Below are positions 7,493-10,375 of a stretch of DNA of 10,375 bases, piece by piece; positions within the stretch are counted from its first letter, which is position 1; every line of letters starts with the position of its first letter. The stretch lies in the NCBI GenBank assembly GCA_002422315.1, contig DIUJ01000070.1, positions 740 to 11,114 of the forward strand. The letters are read 5' to 3'. The notes beneath the pieces were generated by a model. It saw nothing but the letters and a program-made list of their open reading frames with translations. It had not been told where the DNA came from and made no database searches. A program made the translations under genes and the position numbers. This DNA is from Bacteroidetes bacterium UBA6161. Its GTDB lineage: Bacteria > Bacteroidota > Bacteroidia > NS11-12g > UBA955.

Positions 7493-8191
7493 CTATTTCA
7501 ATCCAACCCATTCAATCCTAACATATCCATTGGCGCCTCTAGTTCCTGCTTGGGGGCTGCTTGCTACAGCATTGTTTGCAACTGCGCATCCATTGCCCCC
7601 GTTGCCGCCTTTCCCTTTGCTGCTCTGGTTGTCTCCGCCATTGCCTCCCGACCCTGCTTTTCCCGACCAAGTTACGTCCAATATTTCTCCAGAGCCACCT
7701 TTGTTTCCTGAAGGATAACCTTCCCCTCCGTTTCCACCAGAAGTAGAGTTTGCCGAATTACTAAAACCGCCCTTTCCAGATAATGCACTAAATAAAGGGA
7801 TTTGCAACAAGGAAATTTCTGTTTTTTGACCATTCTTTCCGCTTTGGCTTACATTGCCACCTTCTCCGCCTTCTCCTACCAAAATAGAGTATTGCACATT
7901 TTCTTGCAAACTTACATTCCCGAAAACTTTCACTTCACCAGCGCCACCGCCTCCGCCCCCTCCAGTAGAACTACCCCCATTGGTAAACGGTACTCCACCA
8001 CCGCCCCCGCCGCCAGCTCCTACAATGGTTATAGTAGCCTGTATGTCTTTGGCCTCTATTTTAAAGGTATGATCTCCTGCTGTGGTAAACTCTAGCATTC
8101 CTGAGACTTTTTCAGGAGCCTTGTCCTTAGAACAGCCGGTTAAATAGAATACCCCAAGGAGTATTCCAAAGTAGTAAATCTTGTGTTTCAT
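7493..8191 (-). CDS. Glycine-rich lipoprotein
   Basis: This 232-residue protein begins with a lipoprotein signal peptide: basic N-terminus MKHK, hydrophobic core, lipobox LTGC with acylated Cys20. Residues 21-28 (SKDKAPEK) form a charged tail that loosely recalls the Lys/Asp-rich surface-export signal of Bacteroidota lipoproteins. A short beta-type segment (31-56: LEFTTAGDHTFKI, then IQATITIVGAG) leads into a glycine-rich domain: Gly runs at 60-66 and 77-83, VGEGGEGG at 105-112 and repeated GGNGG motifs at about 152-200. The C-terminus, GTRGANGYVRIEW (216-228), is a typical ending of the glycine-rich domain seen in phage tail-tip and bacterial surface proteins. The fold may involve polyglycine-II helices, by analogy. 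Function and ligand are not known. High local G+C follows from the Gly codons and is not evidence of transfer. The gene stands alone, with its own candidate promoter at 8274-8281. Confidence 0.86.
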   Translation of the reverse strand: MKHKIYYFGILLGVFYLTGCSKDKAPEKVSGMLEFTTAGDHTFKIEAKDIQATITIVGAGGGGGGGVPFTNGGSSTGGGGGGGAGEVKVFGNVSLQENVQYSILVGEGGEGGNVSQSGKNGQKTEISLLQIPLFSALSGKGGFSNSANSTSGGNGGEGYPSGNKGGSGEILDVTWSGKAGSGGNGGDNQSSKGKGGNGGNGCAVANNAVASSPQAGTRGANGYVRIEWVGLK

Positions 8192-8233
8192 TTGGTGTGT
8201 TTGTTTGGTTTAAAAAAGAACTTTTACCACCTG

Positions 8234-8245
8234 TTAAGGCCTTAA
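8234..8245. repeat. Perfect 12-base palindrome in the lipoprotein leader
   Basis: TTAAGGCCTTAA is fully self-complementary, with CCT (8230-8232) and AGG (8248-8250) as loosely matched outer arms. It lies between the candidate -7 box and the lipoprotein start, 43 bases before the start codon. It could be a dimeric regulator site or a chance palindrome. The lack of a loop argues against a stable RNA hairpin. Confidence 0.3.
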
Positions 8246-8273
8246 ATAGGCGTTATAAGATAGTATTGTCTTT

Positions 8274-8281
8274 CAAAAGTA
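8274..8281 (-). promoter_or_regulatory. Candidate -7 box for the glycine-rich lipoprotein gene
   Basis: On the minus strand the bases read TACTTTTG, an exact TAnnTTTG match. A TTCTTG lies 20 bases further upstream and could serve as a weak -33 element. The implied leader is about 75-80 bases and would contain the palindrome at 8234-8245. Confidence 0.35.
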
Positions 8282-8523
8282 TGTTTTTTTATTATAACAA
8301 GCAAGAATTCAGAATATTAATTATAAATAAACTACTGCCTCTTTGTTTTTATTTGAAGCAACAAAGTACCCACGGCTATATTCCACACTAAGGTATTTTC
8401 TCCCCAAGGGAAAAGAGTAAAATTATTTTAAAAGAGTGTTATAGCTTAGGCTTGTTTTCAAAGGCCATGCCCCAAGCCATAAAAAAAGCAGAATAAAATA
8501 GGGTCTTAACCAAAAAATATTCC

Positions 8524-8531
8524 TTACTTTG
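8524..8531 (+). promoter_or_regulatory. Candidate -7 box for lpdA
   Basis: TTACTTTG matches the -7 consensus TAnnTTTG at all but one position (T for A at the second base). It lies 29 bases before the lpdA ATG and is followed by an A-rich leader (8541-8555), typical of Bacteroidota genes that lack a Shine-Dalgarno sequence. No good -33 TTTG is visible. Confidence 0.35.
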
Positions 8532-8560
8532 CGCTGCAATTCAAAAAAAAGAAAATATCC

Positions 8561-9946
8561 ATGAAATTTGATCTTATTGTTATTGGAAGCGGACCAGGCG
8601 GTTATGTAGCTGCTATTAGAGCTTCACAATTAGGCTTAAAAACAGCCATAGTAGAAAAAGCAGAACTTGGCGGAGTATGCCTTAACTGGGGTTGTATTCC
8701 TACCAAAGCTTTGTTGAAATCTGCACAAGTGTATGAATACCTACAGCATGCATCGGATTATGGCATTACTGTAAAAGAGTTTTCGGAAGACTTTAATGCA
8801 GTAATTCAGCGCTCTAGAGGCGTTGCTGCAGGCATGAGCAAAGGAATTGAGTTTCTGATGAAAAAGAACAAAATTACTGTAATTCAAGGCTATGGCAAGT
8901 TAGCTGGCAAAGGAAAAGTAGAAGTAGACAATGCGGGCAAAAAAGAAATCGCAGAAGCTGCCCATATTATCCTTGCTACAGGAGCTAGAGCAAGAGAATT
9001 GCCTAATGTAAAAATAGATGGCAGCAAAGTGGTGGAATACCGCAAGGCCATGACCCTAGACAAAAAACCAGAAAGCATGGTAGTTATTGGCTCAGGTGCT
9101 ATTGGGGTAGAGTTCGCTTACTTTTATTCTACTATGGGTACAAAAGTTACTATCGTAGAATTCCAAGACAGAATTTTACCAGTAGAAGATGTAGAGGTTT
9201 CTAAGGCGTTAGAAAAAATATACAAGAAAAAGGGGTTAAACATAATGACCTCTAGCGCAGTTGAGTCAGTAGATACTTCTGGCAAAGGATGTAAAGTATC
9301 TGTAAAAACTCCAAAAGGAGTAGAAGTAATAGAATGCGACATTGTTCTTTCTGCTGCAGGTATTCAAACCAATTTGGAGAACCTTGGCTTAGAAAGCATG
9401 GGTGTGAAAACAGACAAAGGAAAAGTTTTGGTAGACGATTACTACAAAACAAATATTGAAGGCGTTTATGCAATAGGAGATATAGTTCACGGACCAGCTC
9501 TAGCACACGTTGCTTCTGCAGAAGGAATTATTTGTGTAGAAAATATTGCGGGTCACCACCCAGAGCCTCTGGACTATGGCAATATCCCAGGATGTACCTA
9601 TAGCCATCCAGAAGTTGCTTCGGTTGGTCTTACAGAAGAACAAGCAAAAGAAAAAGGATACGAAATTAAAGTAGGAAAATTCCCATTCTCTGCTTCGGGT
9701 AAAGCCAGCGCAAGCGGTCATAAAGACGGTTTTGTTAAGGTTATATTTGATGCAAAATATGGCGAGTGGCTTGGTTGCCACATGATTGGCGAAGGGGTTA
9801 CTGACATGATCGCAGAAGCAGTGGTAGCAAGAAAACTTGAAACTACTGGCATAGAAATCATTAAATCTGTGCACCCTCACCCAACTATGAGCGAAGCAAT
9901 AATGGAAGCAGCTGCTCAAGCTTACAACGAGTGTATTCACTTATAA
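8561..9946 (+). CDS. lpdA: Dihydrolipoyl dehydrogenase (E3)
   Basis: This 461-residue cytoplasmic flavoenzyme reoxidises dihydrolipoamide with NAD+ as the E3 component of 2-oxoacid dehydrogenase complexes and glycine cleavage. The FAD-binding motif GSGPGGYVAAIRASQLG is at 9-25. The redox disulfide in GGVCLNWGCIPTK uses Cys40 and Cys45. The second Rossmann motif, VVIGSGAIGVEFAYFYSTMG (174-193), ends in an acidic residue (IVE200), as expected for NAD. YAIGDI (303-308) contacts FAD. The C-terminal dimerisation domain starts near 346 and supplies the catalytic pair His440 and Glu445 in HPTMSEA. Every key residue is present and the length is normal. The lipoyl-specific reading, rather than glutathione or mercuric reductase, rests on CLNWGCIPTK and the HPTxSE ending. 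The gene is monocistronic: its own upstream region, an intrinsic terminator 23 bases after the stop, and no E1/E2 genes nearby, so this E3 may serve several complexes encoded elsewhere. Confidence 0.98.
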   Translation: MKFDLIVIGSGPGGYVAAIRASQLGLKTAIVEKAELGGVCLNWGCIPTKALLKSAQVYEYLQHASDYGITVKEFSEDFNAVIQRSRGVAAGMSKGIEFLMKKNKITVIQGYGKLAGKGKVEVDNAGKKEIAEAAHIILATGARARELPNVKIDGSKVVEYRKAMTLDKKPESMVVIGSGAIGVEFAYFYSTMGTKVTIVEFQDRILPVEDVEVSKALEKIYKKKGLNIMTSSAVESVDTSGKGCKVSVKTPKGVEVIECDIVLSAAGIQTNLENLGLESMGVKTDKGKVLVDDYYKTNIEGVYAIGDIVHGPALAHVASAEGIICVENIAGHHPEPLDYGNIPGCTYSHPEVASVGLTEEQAKEKGYEIKVGKFPFSASGKASASGHKDGFVKVIFDAKYGEWLGCHMIGEGVTDMIAEAVVARKLETTGIEIIKSVHPHPTMSEAIMEAAAQAYNECIHL

Positions 9947-9968
9947 GAGGATAGAATATTATTTATAT

Positions 9969-10001
9969 AAAGGGTTGCAATTTGTTTTGCAACCCTTTTT
10001 T
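9969..10001 (+). terminator. Strong intrinsic terminator of lpdA
   Basis: A perfect 12-base stem, AAAGGGTTGCAA (9969-9980) with TTGCAACCCTTT (9987-9998), encloses a six-base loop, and the T run extends to 10001. It starts 23 bases after the lpdA stop. This is a textbook rho-independent terminator. Confidence 0.93.
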
Positions 10002-10049
10002 ATTGGCTAGGCCCTCCTAAGAGAAAATCTTCGGTGGATTGTAAAGCTC

Positions 10050-10072
10050 GTCCTGAGGCTCTCGAAGGGGAC
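10050..10072 (-). repeat. REP-like hairpin, copy 1 (inverted orientation)
   Basis: The core TGAGGCTCTCGAA (10054-10066) is the exact reverse complement of the core at 10236-10248. Outer arms GTCC (10050-10053) and GGAC (10069-10072) and inner arms GAG (10055-10057) and CTC (10061-10063) form an imperfect hairpin. The core resembles widespread REP-type elements of the form CCTGAGCTTGTCGAAGG, which I recall from many bacterial intergenic regions. Outer arms differ between the two copies, but each pairs with its own partner. Confidence 0.55.
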
Positions 10073-10103
10073 CACGACATTTCCACACATCCATGGTTCC
10101 ACT

Positions 10104-10137
10104 ATCCTTAGAGTTCCGAAGGGCTCTAAGGATTTTT
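10104..10137. terminator. Terminator-like hairpin inside repeat unit 1
   Basis: Arms ATCCTTAGAG (10104-10113) and CTCTAAGGAT (10124-10133) pair perfectly over 10 bases around a ten-base loop, with a run of five T at 10133-10137. The shape fits an intrinsic terminator on the plus strand and could back up the lpdA terminator. Being part of a repeat, it may equally be an element end or structural arm. Confidence 0.45.
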
Positions 10138-10230
10138 AATGAACAGTAGTCTTGGACTACGGATATTTTTTTAAAAAAAGGACTACTTTCTTAAAGGTTA
10201 CCTTTTCCTCACCACGACATTACCCTCATC

Positions 10231-10253
10231 CATGGTTCGAGAGCCTCACCATG
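10231..10253 (+). repeat. REP-like hairpin, copy 2
   Basis: Arms CATGGT (10231-10236) and ACCATG (10248-10253) flank an inner GAG-AGC-CTC hairpin (10239-10247) with a two-base bulge. The core TTCGAGAGCCTCA is inverted relative to copy 1 at 10054-10066. The arms plus bulged inner stem are typical of REP-type elements mobilised in trans by RAYT transposases. No such transposase is in this window. Confidence 0.6.
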
Positions 10254-10260
10254 ACAGGCC

Positions 10261-10375
10261 CCACTATCCATAGAGTTCCGAAGGGCTCTAAGGATTTTTA
10301 ATGAACAGTAGTCTTGGACTACGAATATGTTTTTAATAAAAGGACAACTATCTTAAAGGTTACCTTTTCCTCACC
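10261..10375. repeat. 162-base tandem repeat, unit 2 (cut by window edge)
   Basis: These 115 bases align without gaps to the first 115 bases of unit 1 and differ at 6 positions, about 95% identity. The GTAGTC/GACTAC hairpin and the AAAGGT/ACCTTT palindrome are intact. The terminator-like stem has one uncompensated mismatch (ATCCATAGAG at 10266-10275 against CTCTAAGGAT). The sequence ends where unit 1 continues into ACCACGACAT, so the array very probably goes on past the window. Confidence 0.85.

Larger units (their letters stand above)
8192..8560. other. Gene-free divergent intergenic region
   Basis: This 369-base AT-rich stretch separates the lipoprotein gene from lpdA. Visible in it are candidate promoters for both genes (8274-8281 and 8524-8531) and a 12-base palindrome (8234-8245). 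An open frame of 64 codons at 8197-8391 on the plus strand lacks recognisable motifs, is rich in rare-looking Phe/Leu/Tyr runs, and covers the lipoprotein leader, so it is not called as a gene. Nothing else convincing is seen between 8290 and 8520. Confidence 0.6.
10099..10260. repeat. 162-base tandem repeat, unit 1
   Basis: This is the complete unit of a tandem array: the same sequence resumes at 10261. It contains nested palindromes: a 10-base stem with T run (10104-10137); GTAGTC-TTG-GACTAC (10146-10160); a T7A7 block (10166-10179); AAAGGT-T-ACCTTT (10193-10205); and a REP-like hairpin (10231-10253). The part from 10211 to 10237 (ACCACGACAT ... CCATGGTT) partly repeats 10071-10098 at an offset of 139-140 bases, so the array's left end is a rearranged partial copy. 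No reading frame of note is present. Confidence 0.85.

Noticed and set aside
7476..8095. Proline-rich open frames on the plus strand
   Set aside because: They are antisense to the glycine codons of the lipoprotein (GGN opposite NCC), which produces poly-Pro automatically. The minus-strand frame has a signal peptide, lipobox and a domain-like C-terminus.
7493..8191. High-G+C island suggesting horizontal transfer of the lipoprotein gene
   Set aside because: The base shift is accounted for by the very high glycine content. The signal-peptide part has the same AT-rich character as the neighbours.
8197..8391. 64-codon plus-strand open frame between the lipoprotein gene and lpdA
   Set aside because: It has no motif or membrane topology that looks real, starts only 6 bases upstream of the divergent lipoprotein start, and overlaps that gene's likely promoter and leader.
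9500..9940. 146-codon minus-strand open frame within lpdA
   Set aside because: It is entirely antisense to the conserved C-terminal half of lpdA, and its Cys/Phe-rich composition is not protein-like.
10099..10375. Possible CRISPR array
   Set aside because: The repeated unit is 162 bases and directly tandem, with no unique spacers between short repeats, and no cas genes are present.

Overview
The window looks like chromosomal DNA of a Bacteroidota bacterium. The DNA is AT-rich, and the start codons lack convincing Shine-Dalgarno sequences. Candidate promoter -7 boxes fit the Bacteroidota pattern TAnnTTTG. Several gene families also point that way: the OstA-like/LptA-type protein, a small coiled-coil protein directly after pheT, and a lipoprotein with a charged tail after its lipobox. 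Genus cannot be read from the sequence. Eight protein-coding genes are well supported, and no tRNA, rRNA, CRISPR array or transposase gene is visible.

Layout. Bases 1-125 are a leader with a small hairpin and a candidate promoter. A plus-strand operon follows (126-4135): pheT (phenylalanyl-tRNA synthetase beta chain), a 102-residue coiled-coil protein whose GTG start lies inside pheT, and an O-antigen ligase/polymerase-like membrane protein 7 bases later. It converges, with only 6 bases between stop codons, on a minus-strand pair (6581-4142). That pair encodes an exported OstA/LptA-like protein and, overlapping its end by 14 bases, an MscS-type mechanosensitive channel. Divergent from this pair is xth (exonuclease III family, 6690-7451). 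Convergent with xth is a minus-strand glycine-rich lipoprotein (8191-7493). A 369-base gene-free stretch holds candidate divergent promoters and a 12-base palindrome. Then comes lpdA (dihydrolipoyl dehydrogenase, 8561-9946), closed by a strong intrinsic terminator. The last ~330 bases are non-coding repeats: a 162-base tandem unit, cut by the window edge, with nested palindromes and a REP-like core present in both orientations.

How the genes relate. pheT, xth and lpdA are housekeeping genes (translation, DNA repair, central carbon metabolism). Three others concern the cell envelope: the ligase-like protein (surface glycan), the OstA-like protein (lipopolysaccharide transport family) and the MscS channel (osmotic safety valve). 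The glycine-rich lipoprotein is probably also at the cell surface. No clearly new multi-gene system is visible. The parts most worth a second look are the terminal repeat array, the glycine-rich lipoprotein, the gene order downstream of pheT and the OstA-MscS coupling.
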